Positions 45,207 through 57,532 of a stretch of 64,000 nucleotides of DNA are shown here, piece by piece (within the stretch, counting starts at the first letter, position 1; every line of letters begins with the position of its first letter). The translations under genes were made by a program, and so were the position numbers. The notes beneath the pieces were generated by a model. It made no database searches. It was given only the letters and a program-made list of their open reading frames with translations, and was not told the DNA's origin. Source of the DNA: Orychophragmus violaceus (lineage: Eukaryota; Streptophyta; Magnoliopsida; Brassicales; Brassicaceae); NCBI GenBank assembly GCA_030180135.1, contig CM058236.1, forward strand, positions 63,329,728 through 63,393,727. The letters are read 5' to 3'.

Positions 45207-46427
45207 CTCGGATCGTCAGTAACTGAGAGAGACAACAACAAAAGAGAACTGAGAGATTAGAATAGAGAATCCGCTCCGCCCACTACTCTACTCCACTCCG
45301 CTAAATCGAATCGAAACTACAAACCGAGCCGAAACCGAGCCTCCTATAAACCTCTAATCCCGATTTCAATCCCATTTTCTTAACCAAGTCCAAGCACAAT
45401 CATCTTCTCTACAATCATCTCGGCATAAAGATTTAGGTTCTCGATTTAGGTTCAATCGCATACCTTTTCATGGCGTTTCTCGCGAACGATGGAGAGACGA
45501 TGGAGGTGCTCGGAAATCGACTATGAACGGTGTCGCGATTGAGGATTTCGTCGGAGTAAGGTCCCGTCGTCGGAGTCCAATTTCAAGTCGTCGGAGGAGA
45601 GTTATGAACTGAATTTCCCTTTTCAATACTAATTAAGAGATCCGAGTGAGAATGGATCCGAGATAAATGGATATCGGGCCGGGATTGATGGGTCGGGTTG
45701 GTTAATAGGTGTAAATAAAATAAAAATGGTAGGGTAAATTCGTAACTTACCCATTTACCGAATTAAAAAAAAAAACATTTATTTGTTCTAATAAATCGGA
45801 AGACATATGAGATTGTTGAATGAGATATAGGAGCACATGAGATCATGTCTCTACAAAAAGCTACTTATTTGGGTGCCCCATTTGACAGTTGTAGAGGTAT
45901 GTTAAGCAATTATTTTTTTAATACAGTATCTTTTCTATAAAGTAATACATTTGACCCGTTCCGAGATGCTTTTCTATCTATTTTAGATTTGTAAAGATTT
46001 TCATAACTAATGGTATTGCAAATTTGTGATCCAAATAGTTCAGAAGCAAAAAAATGATAAGGCTATATAAGTCAAGGAGAAGATCAAACTCAAACTAAAA
46101 TCGCACATTGATCATTCGTCTCTTGGATTTTATTGAGTTTTTAATTGTTGTTGACTAGCTTAAAGTCAAAGATATATGGAAAGTGAAGAAAATGTATTTA
46201 CAAAATAACCAAAAACAAAACACCATTAATATTAGATTACTTAAAAGAGGCCATCAGGCCACAAAAAGAAAAGTGTGCATAGAAATTTAACATCAAAATA
46301 AAACTAAGAGCCTGAAAGCGTTGAGAAAGCAGAGATAATTGTAGCAGAATCTAATAATGGCACAAGAAAATATAAAGAACGAGATGCAAATTTATCAAGT
46401 TTCTTCAGATCCATTTCTTGAAAAAGG
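45207..46427. other. Right end of the VANDAL-like element and intergenic DNA
   Basis: Upstream of the DUF1985 start lies a leader and promoter (to about 45700) with Cys/Glu-poor, GGAGTCCGA-type UTR sequence; then AT-rich DNA (aattaaaaaaaaaaa at about 45763) that probably marks the element end. The rest up to the DUF674 stop has no gene. Confidence 0.4.
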
Positions 46428-48056
46428 TCAAGTTTCTCTCTTGACTTTCTTCAACAATAAGTTTGAGAGACCAATGGTTAATGCCGAGGACGAGATGAAG
46501 GCGGCGTTGAGAATGCTGATGAGCTGCAACAGAAACAGAATGATGAACAAGAAATCAATTACAAAAGCACTGCAAAGCAAGGATCAACAGAACAAGCATA
46601 CCTCAGCTTTGGAAATGCTAATTGTATGCTCCTCAAGTTCATTGAAGTCAATCTGATTGTTCTTTAACAAACCAATGGTTGTGGATAGTCTCATCGGAGT
46701 TACAACAAGATCATCAGACACGATGAACTTTGAATCTCTCTTTAAAAACCCACTATAGTCTGCAGTGTAAGCCTTTTGTTTTGGATTAATGGGATACACA
46801 GTCACAACTTTTTGACCTTGCGGGAGCTGAGACGTATTGATCTCCCGAGAGAAATTATGATTCGAAGAAGCGACACCAGGGCGAATCAAGCAATCATAGT
46901 TTTGTTCAAAGTAGTAGGAAAAATGATAAAGTAGCTTACTGCAACGATAATTAACTGGAAGGTAGGAAGACCTGGAAGCTGCAGGTGGTCTACTACATTC
47001 AGTATTGAGCAAATTTCCAACACACCCAAAAACGGTGTTGTTATTAGAGAAAGACCAAGCCAACTCAAGAGAGAGTACCAGATACGTTAGAAGAGCATTT
47101 ACGAAGTCTTCCTTGCTTTCCGCATAAAGAATCTTCTGGTCAGACTTCCTAACAAACACTTTTACATCCTCTAAAATTCTTACTCTTACGTTCCCATTTT
47201 GTAGAACGAATGGAGGCAACATTTTATGGGTCCCTGACATGCAATGTTTCCTGAGGAATGTGCATGTTAAGGGAGCTTCCGAGGTGAATAAACATCCAAG
47301 TAAAGTCATCACCTAGATTTGGATAAGATTAAATATTAAGAGGAATATATACAATAATGAGAAAAGAATTGACACATTAAAGTGAAAATCAAGTACCTCT
47401 TCAAAACCAACATCACGATCGACTTCCGTTAAATCATTGAAACTTGTATATCCAAGACCATTCAGCACATTTGTTATAACACCAAGAGAGTTCCATGTCA
47501 CATGCAGATCATCGGTCACAATGTAAGAGGATCGGCAGCTGACAAATACTCCATCATCATCATTTCCAATGCCTCCAAGCTGCTCTTCATCAGGAACGTT
47601 AATCTCTTTGATCATCAAATCTCCACAAGTACACCTCGAGGTGTTAAAATTGCTGTACTTCCCAGAGCAGGATTCTCTCTTATGTAAGTTGGGGCACATA
47701 AAGAACTTCATTGCCTCAGTATCATCTATGTTTAGCTTCAGCCTCCTGCACAGGACCTCCTTGGTACTTCTCGGATACAGCAACATAGTCTTGCAAGCCT
47801 CCGTCTCGAAATCATTGATAGCCATATCTGAAACACTCTTGTAAATGTTGTTAAAACATCCTATTTTCACTGCCTGAGACTTCTGATGCTTCTCAAGCAT
47901 TCTGACGATGGTGCCCATCGGTAGTGCTAGAAGACTGTAAAGTACATCAACAAAATCCCTACAAGCCTCAGCTAGAATAACTTTGTTTCTCTTCTCATCA
48001 ATCAGAAGCTTCAAACTAAACGTTGCCTTCCCTAAGCTTTTTGAGCTTTCCGCCAT
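46428..48056 (-). CDS. DUF674 family protein
   Basis: Three exons on the minus strand: 48056-47397, 47312-46602 and 46523-46428, in frame, 488 residues, no stops. Start ATG 48056 (MAESSKSLGKATFSLKLLID) is chosen over an upstream in-frame stretch because family members begin there. The repeated domain is clear: LKLLIDEKRNKVILAEACRD and DFVDVLYSLLALPMGTIVRM in the first half, VFVRKSDQKILYAESKEDFV and LTYLVLSLELAWSF in the second. A Cys-rich patch (FMCPNLHKRESC, RCTCGDLMIKEI) lies between. The end SSALTIGLSNLLLKKVKRE is typical. DUF674 genes form tandem families in Brassicaceae; function unknown. Intact as far as seen. Confidence 0.88.
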
Positions 48057-48757
48057 TGGAAGGAAAATTAAGGAAGAGTTAAAATAAGAGTACAAGTTCT
48101 GAAGTCTGTGATTAGCGGATATTAGAGGGATGATATGATATATAATCACGATAGTTGGGAATATCAAGAGGTTTCGTATAATCTTGATATTAATTCAGGA
48201 GGCTTTTGAGTTTCCCCATGGCAGCGTGGTTTGAATTACATGTCCCAAGGACGGTTGAAAGAGATTATTACTCCATAAAGCTTTACTGATTATGGAGTAG
48301 CGATTTAGGGCTCCTCGATCGATGTGACGAAAACTTATTCCACCAAAGAACAATAAATTTTGTATTGCCGCCTGATGTTTACAAGTTCCTTGAATTGCAA
48401 GAATTAATCCAAACCCCAAACTATACGTTTGTAATGAAAGACAAGAAAAACAAAACAGAGAACCAATCATTTGTCACCATTCTCATGAGTCATGTCTGCC
48501 AATGAGCACCCCATGTCATCCAACTAGTTCTGTAAATCGGTTAAAAACATTCTGCCCTCAACTTTGGTGCAACCAAGTTCGGTGGCGGCTGTGGCTGAAT
48601 ACAAAACCACCGCTGTCACATTATCTCCACTCTTCCTACACAGTGACCGGAGCATTGTGATCTTACTGTGTAAAAGTAATTTAAAACTAAATCTTGAATA
48701 CAGAAGTAAATAGAGAGAAGTAGAATCTAGAATCTAAGTTCAATTCATGACAAATAA
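48057..48757. other. Intergenic DNA with an unassigned short frame
   Basis: Between the DUF674 start and the TNL end. A minus-strand frame near 48665-48530 reads LRSLCRKSGDNVTAVVLYS and stops soon after; it could be a terminal exon of the TNL gene (acceptor ttttacacag just upstream) or an unrelated scrap. Not assigned. Confidence 0.35.
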
Positions 48758-49756
48758 TTAGTTTACCTTGATTCGTTTCCGGCTTCTCTCTGTCTCATCA
48801 CTATTAGCTTTCCTTTTATCTCCTTCCCTAACATGTGCAAGAGCATTAGGATTACAAGGTTGATCCGTCTGAGAGAGTCGTATACCACATCCTCTTATTT
48901 TGCACAGTGAGCCACTGGTGAAATGGATCTCTGTATCCACTTGATCATAATTAAGCTCAAGTAGCGGATCATTGTGTTTGCTTAGAGGGATACAACAGTC
49001 AAATATAATCAAATGATTTTCTATCTTTCGCGGAAAATCAATGTCGATTCGACAATCAGCATCGCCAAAAGGGTTCTCATCTTTGCAAGTGAAGTGACAA
49101 CATACCCAGCTAGAGGTAATTGGGCTATTCCCTGTGCGCTCGGCATCAATCACAAGACAAACCCGAAACTTCAAGAACTGTTGAGAGAGAGAGCTCTGAA
49201 GTAGACGGATAGCAAGAGTGTTTCCGGTAGCCTGGTTGGTGAAATATGAAGGCACTTGTTCACCGGGCAAGATCAGGTACTTGAAAACTGATCGTTGAAT
49301 AAGAACTTCTTGATCTAAGTTGAAGCAGTTGATGAAATTGAGTACTGGTAACTTAGTCTGATTATTTACTGCTGCCGTTGCTACTACAGTTTGACGGTCA
49401 AGCCAGCTGGCTTTAGTCAGTGCCTCACAGTTTGAAAAGTCAGCCTTGTCAAGAAGTTTAAGCTTAAAAATGTTTGGGGATATATATTTTAACTTTCTAC
49501 ATTCCCACATTTCTAGGCTTATGAGCTTAGTGAATTCTTCGATCCACCAAGGAACTTCTTCGATCGCTGTTTGGTTCAAAATGAGAAATGTGATGTTCCT
49601 TGAGATATCCGGAAAAATCCTAAACCGTGAGCATCCACTCAGATCAAGTCGATGGAGAGATTTTAGGTTGATGCTGGTTGGGAGAATCTCCAATTGTGCA
49701 CAGTTTGATAAGTATAATCTCTCTAGATTCTTGAGATTCCCAATAGATTGAGGTAG

Positions 49757-50270
49757 TGTGGATCCTAAAACCCACACTTAGATTTAGAGTGTTTCAAGTG
49801 AGCTGATTTGTAAAGTAGGTGGGCTAGATTCTTGGTTGAACTAGATCAAGGAGCTTAACAATGGTGAAAAATAGATTTGTATTAATTTATTATATAAGAG
49901 TAGTAAGAACTCGAGAGAATCGCGATTACAAAGTCTTAGTGCTAAGTTCGAGTGTATCGTAAAGAATCGGATCCCTTCTCAAGTCACCGGAGTTTCCTTA
50001 TATAGCCCTGGTCTTCACAACTACTCTTCGTGACTTGAGGAGTTAGTTCCAACCGCTCGCGAGATTTCCGGGATCGCACGTCAACTCACCTCCTCCTTCT
50101 TAGTCGGTTTGTTGCTAACGGCCCATGTCGTCATCTCCCGAGCTGTGCTGTGAAGTCGGAGTCTCTTCTGTTGATTTGGGCTTGGATGTGAACGCTTCCG
50201 GGCCCGCTTGTCGAAGACACATGAGGCCTTATCCAGCTAATTCACTTGGGAGTGAATTTGGGCCCAAACA
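49757..50270 (-). repeat. Tat 3' LTR (left)
   Basis: 514 bp, TGTGGATCC...GCCCAAACA. Confidence 0.93.
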
Positions 50271-50285
50271 TTTTCCCCCCGGCCC
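50271..50285 (-). other. Polypurine tract
   Basis: Minus strand GGGCCGGGGGGAAAA immediately precedes the LTR start. Confidence 0.8.
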
Positions 50286-50752
50286 TTTAAGCGAGTATCC
50301 GAGCTTGAAGGGCGGAGTATATTCGTGAAAGGCCCACAGCATTCTTTTGGATATGGCCGAATCTTGTTTGCTTGAGCTATATCCGAGATACGAGGACGCT
50401 TCGCCTTCTAATGTGGACCGTCATATGGCGAGCGAGTAGGAATCCCGCCAAATTGAACGGCTAAGATGAGAGCATGGAATGAATGTCACGCGTAACCGCG
50501 GCGCGTGAGGAGTAGCGAGGAGATCGAACGGTTTAGATCTCAGAGATCTCAAAAGATCTTTGGAGTCCCGAGGCTGTGCAATTATGATTGCTTTATATTC
50601 CGCCTCTTCATGCATCCACTCTCCAAGGTTCAACCGTCAACTCAAGGTAACTCCTCCACTCCTCTTTATAGCGATGTTTTCTCTCTTTCTTTTGCAGTTT
50701 TTCTTTCCTTTTTCTTGCGATAAAGAAATTTCGTTCTTGAAAGCTTTGAACG

Positions 50753-52947
50753 ATGTCGAAGTTTAGTCTGGCTAAGGTTAAGAAAGAGAAGCATGTGATG
50801 GAAGAAGAGGAGTTCGAGTATCCCGTCCCGACTACGAAGGCGGAGGACATCGAGAACCTATACTCGTCGCACGGCGTACCGAGGTCGGTGGAGTTGAGGT
50901 TGCTTGATCCGGGAGAGACGCCGGAGTCGGTCAGACCAGGCTATTGCTGTGCCTACAAGGCTTACTTCGAGAAGTGTAGCCTGATTTTCCCGTTCCCTCG
51001 GCTTCTGCTGGATGTGATAGGCGAGCTTGGGATAACGCTTCCGCAGCTAACGCTGAATTTCATCCGTTACCTCATCGGCCTGCTGGTTAGGGCTCGAGAG
51101 GAGAGGATTCCGTTCGACTTATCGGTTCTCCACGCTTTGTGTTCGATTAAACACAACTCGGCGACAGGACTTTTCTATCTCTCTCCTCGGAGGAGTTTGG
51201 CGATTCTGGTGGCTGTGCCGAACCGGGAGGATCGTTGGAGAGAACGCCCCTTTTGGTTCAAGCTCGACCGTCATTCGATTGGGGATTTCGATCCCTCTAG
51301 AATCGTGACCGCGTGGTCGGAATCCATTGGTTAGAGATAGTGTTTAGCTAGGGTTTCTTCTATTGCATGTTGATTTTGGCTTTATCTGGGGATATCTGAG
51401 CGTTTGTTTTTCTATGTTTGCAGAGATCCCGGAGAGATTTGGAATAACTCCTGCAGTTAGAAAGTTAGCGGCGACTCTAGGCTCCAGAGACGTACTCTGG
51501 TCATCGTTCACTGTTGACAGAGTGAAGCGTGCGCTCGAGCTTCCGGAGGTGATAGAGCCGCTGGAAATTCGTCATGCTCCGGCACTTCTTGGTGAGCATA
51601 CGCGTGTTTTCTTTTATATATTCTCTGTATACACGGCCTTGGTGCGAGTCTTGACTGTTTTCCTTTGTTTTGCAGCTTCCAGAGAGTACTCACCCTCTGA
51701 CGCCGCTTCGTCAAGCACAACCCAGTCAAAGAAAAAGATGAGGAGACGTCCCACTGTCCGAAAATCATCTAAGAGGCCTTCTGAGAAGGCGACGTCTGGC
51801 GGATACACACCCATCCGTGCTGGCCAGCTGAGCGATGCTCTAGCTGGGGCAATTAACGATGGGAGATCTGGAGGTGTTCCGCCGCCGCCTCCGCGTCGGG
51901 ACACGGAGTCTGTAAAGGGCCCGGAGGCTGCACGCCCCGACCAAGTGATCAACCTGAGTTCCAGGGCCACCGGAAGTGATTCCTCGGTGCAGCTTTCGAA
52001 CAAGAAGCCTCGATATGAAAAGGAGGCAGTTGTTGGGTCGGGCTCGTCACATGCTCCGGGGTCCAAGCCTTTTCACTGGAAGTTTGACCATACGAAGGAT
52101 TTCCCGATCACAGATGATCCTGAGGGACTTGCTCATTTGCTCCGCCATTGCAAGGCCGCTGGATGCTCGCTCCCTTCGATAAAGAATCTGATAGGCCGAG
52201 AGCTGTACGTCAAGGCAATGACCGCTAAGGGGAAGGTAGCTTTCGAAACTTTGCTTCTTTTTCCCTTTTCCGGTCTTTAACGTTCATTTTATGTTTCAAT
52301 CTCTGGAGGCGGATAATCAGCTTGCAGCCTTCTACGAGTAGAACCTTAGGAGTGTCCCTCGACGGGAAGAGCTCGAGCAAGCTCAGAGCGTTGTGCACCA
52401 GTTGACCGCGAGCCTCAAGAGTTGCCAGGAGGAAGTGAAGCTCATTGACGCTCGGCTTAACGTTGTGAAGTCTGAACGTTCGATTGTTGTAAAGAGGACG
52501 GTTACTCTGGAGCAGAAGGTTAAGGAACTTCTTGAGAAGGCGGAGGGTGCAATTCGCTCGGCTAGGCACGACGGTATGAGGATCAGGGACGGTCATTATT
52601 GTGACATGTTTGAAGCTCACAAGGATAAGTTTGAGAGGAAGAAGAAAGAGACGGACTGCGAGATGAAGGTCCAGGAAGTGGAGGCCAATATCGAACTGAT
52701 CAATCTCCTGCAGAGCGGGGTGACTACCATCGAGGAGGAGCTTCCCAAGCTGTTGGAGCAGAGGGAGACTTTCGCGAAAGAGTTCGAAGCTGCGCAGGTC
52801 TCGAACTTCTCTCTGAGTGCCGAGTTGCGTGCCATCCCTCAGATCTCTGAAGACTCGGTGATGCGCGTAGCCCGATCCGCGGGGTTTAATGAGTTCGGAT
52901 CGAATGCCGAGATGATGGCGGGAACTGCGAGTACCGGAGCGAATTAG
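50753..52947 (+). pseudogene. Tat antisense ORF (Transposase_28-like), intron-containing
   Basis: Plus-strand gene opposite to pol. Exons 50753-51329, 51424-51591 and 51676-52235 splice in frame; a fourth begins near 52303, but its acceptor reads tttcaA instead of tttcaG. Exon 1 has LLDPGETPESVRPGYCCAYK, LLLDVIGELGITLPQLTLNF and HSATGLFYLSPRRSL-type sequence like the PF04195 family. A Lys/Ser-rich linker follows (KKKMRRRPTVRKSSKRP), then a long coiled coil (VKELLEKAEGAIRSAR, VQEVEANIELINLLQ). TAG at 52339-52341 breaks exon 4. Function unknown. It is homologous in layout to 21260-27122. In maize/Silene Tat elements an antisense ORF has been described in this place. Confidence 0.75.
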
Positions 52948-53934
52948 GCAGCGGAGGTCGGAGTCCGGGAGAAGCAAGGCGGCGAAGGCGAGAAGGTTGG
53001 CGGTGAGGAGCAAGGCTGATGTCTTCTCCTTATAAAATTTTAATTTCTGTTTTTGGAATTCCCTAAAGCCCCCCTTTTGGGCTAAAGTTGAACTCTTTTT
53101 AATTTTGCTTTTGGTGTTGCCCGGGAGGGCTTTTATCCATAACTCTTTTGGCTCGGGTGAGCCTTTTAATGCACGTTTTATGTTTATGTTTTCGTTTGAG
53201 TTTGGATTTCTGAGTTTAGTAAAATATCGAGGTTCGTTTATGCATTGTCAGTTTGCAAGTCGAACCTTCGAGTCGTGAAGTAGAACTCTTGATTTTTGTT
53301 GTTTAGTCTGGCCAGACGTTTCTTGTATTCTGGAGTTCGTTTCACGACTTAGAGCCCTTTTTGGTTCGCTATTGTTTGGATACCTGTTCAACCCGTGCAA
53401 AGTTTGTTTAGGGTTTACTTCCGAGTTTGTTCGCGAGTTATGGGCTTTGGAAGATTGCTCCAGAGAAATCTTCTGGGGTTGGGGTTCACGAAACACTTAA
53501 GGTTTTAAGACTTTGAGTGTTTGTGGTTTGTGTATGTAGCTTCGCGTCTGCTGCAGCGAGGTTTAGTGTGGACTCGGAGCGACGCGTAGCGTTGAGTTTA
53601 CGGAGTAAGACTTGCGTAAAGTAATACTTTATTCAATGTAGACTTTAATGTTTGCCATTGCCAAGGTTTCAAGACTTGGTGAATTCGTAGTAGCATATGT
53701 TATTTATCACGAGAAATAGGAACACGAAGAGATAACAAAAAAATTTCATTAATGTACTCTCCAGAGTTTTCATTGATGTATTGGGTGATAACCCTGTACT
53801 CCCCCAAAAATAAACGAAAAAGTAGGATGCAAGAATTTCTAAGTTTTTGGGTAGAGTGGCTGCACTCGAAGTTCGAGCTGCCTACGTACCCTGCCAAGGG
53901 ATCAAGCCTAACGTAGTTCGATTTTTGTGAGTAC
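52948..53934. other. Spacer between convergent antisense ORF and pol
   Basis: About 1 kb without coding sequence, T-rich on the plus strand (cccttttgggct, cccgggagggct phrases). Probably holds the 3' ends of both transcripts. Confidence 0.5.
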
Positions 53935-55505
53935 TTATGAGTTGTATAGCTTGAGGTTCATGGCATTCCATGGCCTCTTCACTGGCACTCCGTTTTTGAC
54001 TTTCGTGAGCTTGTAGATGCCGTCGCGGACTATCTCGGTGACTTTGTAGGGTCCTTCCCAGTTTGTCCCGAGTTTCCCGGCGCATGGCTCTCTTGTGTTT
54101 GAGTAGACCTTGCGCAGTACTAAGTCCCCCACGCTAAATTTCCGGAGTCGGACTCTGGAGTTATAGTAGCGGGCGGTTGCTTGCTGGTAGTTTTGTATTC
54201 GTATTAGCGCCCGGTCGCGTTGTTCTTCGATCATGTCTAGACGATCTCGGAGCATCTGTTCGTTTAGTTCCTCGTGTCTGGGGCTTAGTGCTCTCCTGAT
54301 AGTTGAAACTGATACCTCCGCGGGGACCACCGCCTCCATTCCGTAAGCCAACAAAAATGGAGTCTCGCCGGTCGCGCTGTGAGGTGTGGTGCGGGAAGCC
54401 CATAGGACTCCCGATAGCTCCTCAGACCACGCTGATTTTTTAGCGTCGAGTCTTTTCTTGAGGCTACTTAGTAAAGTTTTGTTCGCAGCTTCTGCTTGAC
54501 CGTTTCCTTGGGGGTATCTCGGAGTAGATGTGGCCAGGCGTATCTTCCAGGTCTTACAGAAATTTCTGAAAGCCCTTGATATGAACTGAGAACCGTTATC
54601 TGTTACTATTTCGTAGGGGAGTCCGTGCCGGCAGACTATGTGCTCCCAGATGAAGTGTTGTACTTCAATTTCGGTGGTTTGCTGGTAGGCTTTAGCTTCT
54701 ATCCACTTGGTGAAATAATCTGTTAAGACCAGGAGGTATTTCAGTTGTTTTGGTCCTGAAGAGACGAGAGGCCCCACTATGTCCATTGACCACCTCATGA
54801 ATGGGTATGGTGCAGAGATCGAGGACAGTTTCTCCGCAGGCTGGTGAATAATCGGTGCGTGCCTTTGGCATTTATCACACAGCCTGGTGTAGTTCTCGCA
54901 ATCTGCGATCATAGTCGGCCAGAAGAATCCTTGTCTTTTGATGCGGATGGCTAGGGCCCGTCCTCCGGAGTGGTTACCGCAGGTGCCTTCATGGGTGTTG
55001 CCCATTACGGCGAGGGCTTCCGTGGCATGCACACATCGCAAGTAAGGTTCTGCGGTGCTACGTTTGAATAGGCAATCGTGGATTATGCAGTATCGGGCGC
55101 TTCGGGCTTTAAGCTTCCTGGCTTGCCACTTGTCATCGGGGACTTGGCCGTGTCGGATGTAGCTTAGAATTGGTTCCCTCCAATCCGGCCTGTTCAGGAA
55201 TTCTGCGTCCGGTTCTTCGTTTTCAGGCTCGGATTCCTCCTCCTCGACGGGAGGTTCGGGGATTTGCCGGCCACTACGGAGGCTAATGTCGTAGACTTCG
55301 TGGCATTCCGAGGCCGTTTCTGCCCGGGCATCAGGTTCCGGGGTTCCCGTTGAGTTTTTTGTCTGGATCGTTGTGGACTGGTCTGCGGTGTGCGCCTTGA
55401 GTGCCACGTCGATGCTTGGTTTTTCTATCCCTTCTACGGGTATTATTCTTTTGACCTTAGGGTCGGACGTTGAGGCTAATGCTGCCAGGGCGTCGGCGGA
55501 GGAGT
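53935..55505 (-). pseudogene. Tat integrase with upstream linker
   Basis: A continuous minus-strand frame after the RNase H shift. HHCC zinc domain: HEGTCGNHSGGRALA and DKCQRHAP. Core: WSMDIVGPL (first Asp), EIVTDNGSQFISRAF (second Asp), NGQAEAANKTLLSSL (Glu), so the DDE triad is complete. C-terminus: VGDLVLRKVYSNTREP, GTNWEGPYKVTEIVRDG, ending NAMNLKLYNS at 53935. The frame is joined to RNase H only through a G-run shift near 55505. The domain itself is open; it would integrate cDNA. Confidence 0.88.
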
Positions 55506-57532
55506 TTTCCCCCCCCGAGGTATCCTCTCGAGTGTGAAATCTTTTAACTGATCTGCTAACTCGTGGGCTACCTTGACGTACGCTTCCATGCGCTCATCCT
55601 TAGTTTCGTACTCGCCGTGATACTGGCTCGTAACTAACTGTGAATCGCTAAAGGCGCGTACTTCTTGTGCTCCGACTCCGATTGCGAGTCGGAGTCCGGC
55701 TATGAGGGCTTCATACTCGGCCTCATTGTTGGATGCACTGAAGCCAAGTCTGAACGATTGCTCGATTACCTCTCCTGTGGGGGGTTACGAGTTTGATTCC
55801 TACCCCGGAGCCGTGTTTGGATGAGGCTCCGTCTACATGAAGAGTCCAATGATCGTCTTGATTTTCCTGCTCCGGAGCCATGGGCGGGAGCTCGATAATG
55901 AAGTCTGCTAGGACCTGGGCTTTAGCGCTCGTTCTGGTCCGGTACTCGATATCGTACTCGCTTAATTCGATTGCCCATTTGGCTAGTCTGCCGGATTGGC
56001 TCGGACTATGGAGTATAGTTTGTATGGGCTGCGATGTCATCACTACTATGGCGTGTGACTGAAAGTACGGCCTAAGCTTTCTTGCCGCCATCACTACTGC
56101 GAGTGCGAGCTTCTCCATTGCTGGGTACCTCGTCTCTGCGTCTATGAGCGTTTTGCTCACGTAGTATATGGGCTTTTGCTCGTTTTGTTCCTCGCGGACC
56201 AGGACTGCACTAACGGCGGCGGGCGAGGTTGCGATGTAAAGATACAATGGCTCGCCCTCCACTGGTTTGGCTAGTATTGGAGGTTCGCTGAGGTATTTCT
56301 TGAGCTCGTTTAGGGCGTTTTCACAGCTCTCGTCCCATTGGAACTTCCGGTTTCCTTTGAGGAGGTTGTAAAATGGTAGGCACTTGTCCGTAGACCGAGA
56401 GATGAAGCGGTTCAGAGCTGCTATCCGTCCTGTCAGTCTTTGGAATTCCCTTGTGTTTCTCGGGGAAGGCATCTCTAGGAAGGTTGCTATTTGTTTCGAG
56501 TTTGCTTCGATCCCTCGCTCTGTTATGAGGTACCCGAGGAATTCTCCCGAAGGTACTCCGAAAGAGCACTTGGCGGGGTTAAGTTTCATCCCGTATTGGT
56601 TTAGGATCTTGAAACATTCCCGGAGCTGTTCTATGTGATCACTTTCTTTGGAAGATTTTACCAGTATATCGTCAATGTAGACTTCCATTGACTTTCCGAG
56701 CTGATTGGCGAACATTTTATTCACCAATCTCTGGTAGGTAGCTCCGGCGTTCTTCAGCCCGAAAGGCATCACCTTGTAGCAGTAAGTTCCGCGATCGGTT
56801 ATGAAGGCCGTTTTCTCTTGGTCCTCTGGGTTCATGAGGATTTGGTTGTATCCAGAGAACGCGTCCATAAAGGATAGTAGTTCGTGTCCGGCAGTGGCTT
56901 CCACCAGTCGGTCTATATGCGGTAGTGGAAAGCTATCCTTTGGGCATGCTTTATTCAAGTCTGTGAAGTCTATGCAGACTCTCCACTTCCCGTTTTTCTT
57001 TTTGACGACGACCGGGTTGGCTAACCAGTCGGGGTATTTCACCTCCCTGATTGACCCGACCTTTAGTAGTCTGTCGACTTCGTCGTTAACCGCTTTGGCT
57101 CGGTCTGGACCGAGTTTGCGGCGTTTCTGTTTCACGGGTTTGAAAGTTGGGTCGACGTTCAATTCGTGTGAGGTGACCTCGATATCAATCCCTCTCATGT
57201 CTTTTGTGGACCATGCGAATGTATCCACGTTCTCTTTGAGGAATTTAACGAGTTCTTCCTTGGTAGCGTTCAGCAGCTCTGATCCGATGTTTACACACCT
57301 TTCCGGGTCTTTGTCGTCAATACAGACTGAGACGACTAAATCTTTTCGCGGGCCTCGGACTGTTGGATCGTTGTTGCGTTTCGCGGTCCGGGAAGCGAGT
57401 TCTTCCTCTTTCTGTAATTGCTATACGTTTAAGGTCTCTAGCTGCTTGAAGAAAGTTAGGTAGCACGACCTTGCGGCTTTTTGGTTCCCGTAAATCGTCT
57501 TGATCCCCGAAGGGGTCGGGAATTTCACACAC
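55506..57532 (-). pseudogene. Tat reverse transcriptase, RNase H and second RNase H
   Basis: RT: WRVCIDFTDLNKACPKDSFP, SFMDAFSGYNQI, MPFGLKNAGATYQRLVNKMF, EVYIDDILVKS (catalytic Asp-Asp intact), CSFGVPSGEFLGYLITERGI. First RNase H: YLYIATSPAAVSAVLV, TRYPAMEKLALAVVMAARKL. Second, archaeal-type RNase H of the Tat lineage: WTLHVDGASSKHGSGVGI, then NNEAEYEALIAGLRLA after a one-base shift in the C-run near 55785. Upstream the pol frame starts after a 4-base insertion near 57533 and carries a TAG near 57425, which separate it from gag-protease. Confidence 0.88.

Larger units (their letters stand above)
36800..45780. mobile_element. VANDAL-like MULE transposon
   Basis: It groups a mudrA-type transposase gene (37621-40959, +), a small GRF-type zinc-finger gene (41760-42425, +) and a DUF1985 gene (45206-42789, -), a content typical of Brassicaceae VANDAL/MULE elements lacking long terminal inverted repeats. 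Introns and spacers share arrays of a (T/C)AGTATTA(C/T)-like motif, with eight exact matches between 41061 and 44419. As I recall, this is the motif bound by the VANDAL21 anti-silencing protein VANC. Ends are approximate: no convincing terminal repeats or 9-bp duplication were identified. A solo LTR (39362-40559) sits inside. Confidence 0.7.

Noticed and set aside
36800..45780. Terminal inverted repeats for the MULE
   Set aside because: Only weak GGTAAA-type similarity between about 36814 and 45760; not good enough to call ends or a 9-bp duplication.
48758..49756. Separate LRR gene beside the Tat element
   Set aside because: The frame joins exactly with 60666-60788 once the retrotransposon is removed, so it is the same TNL gene.
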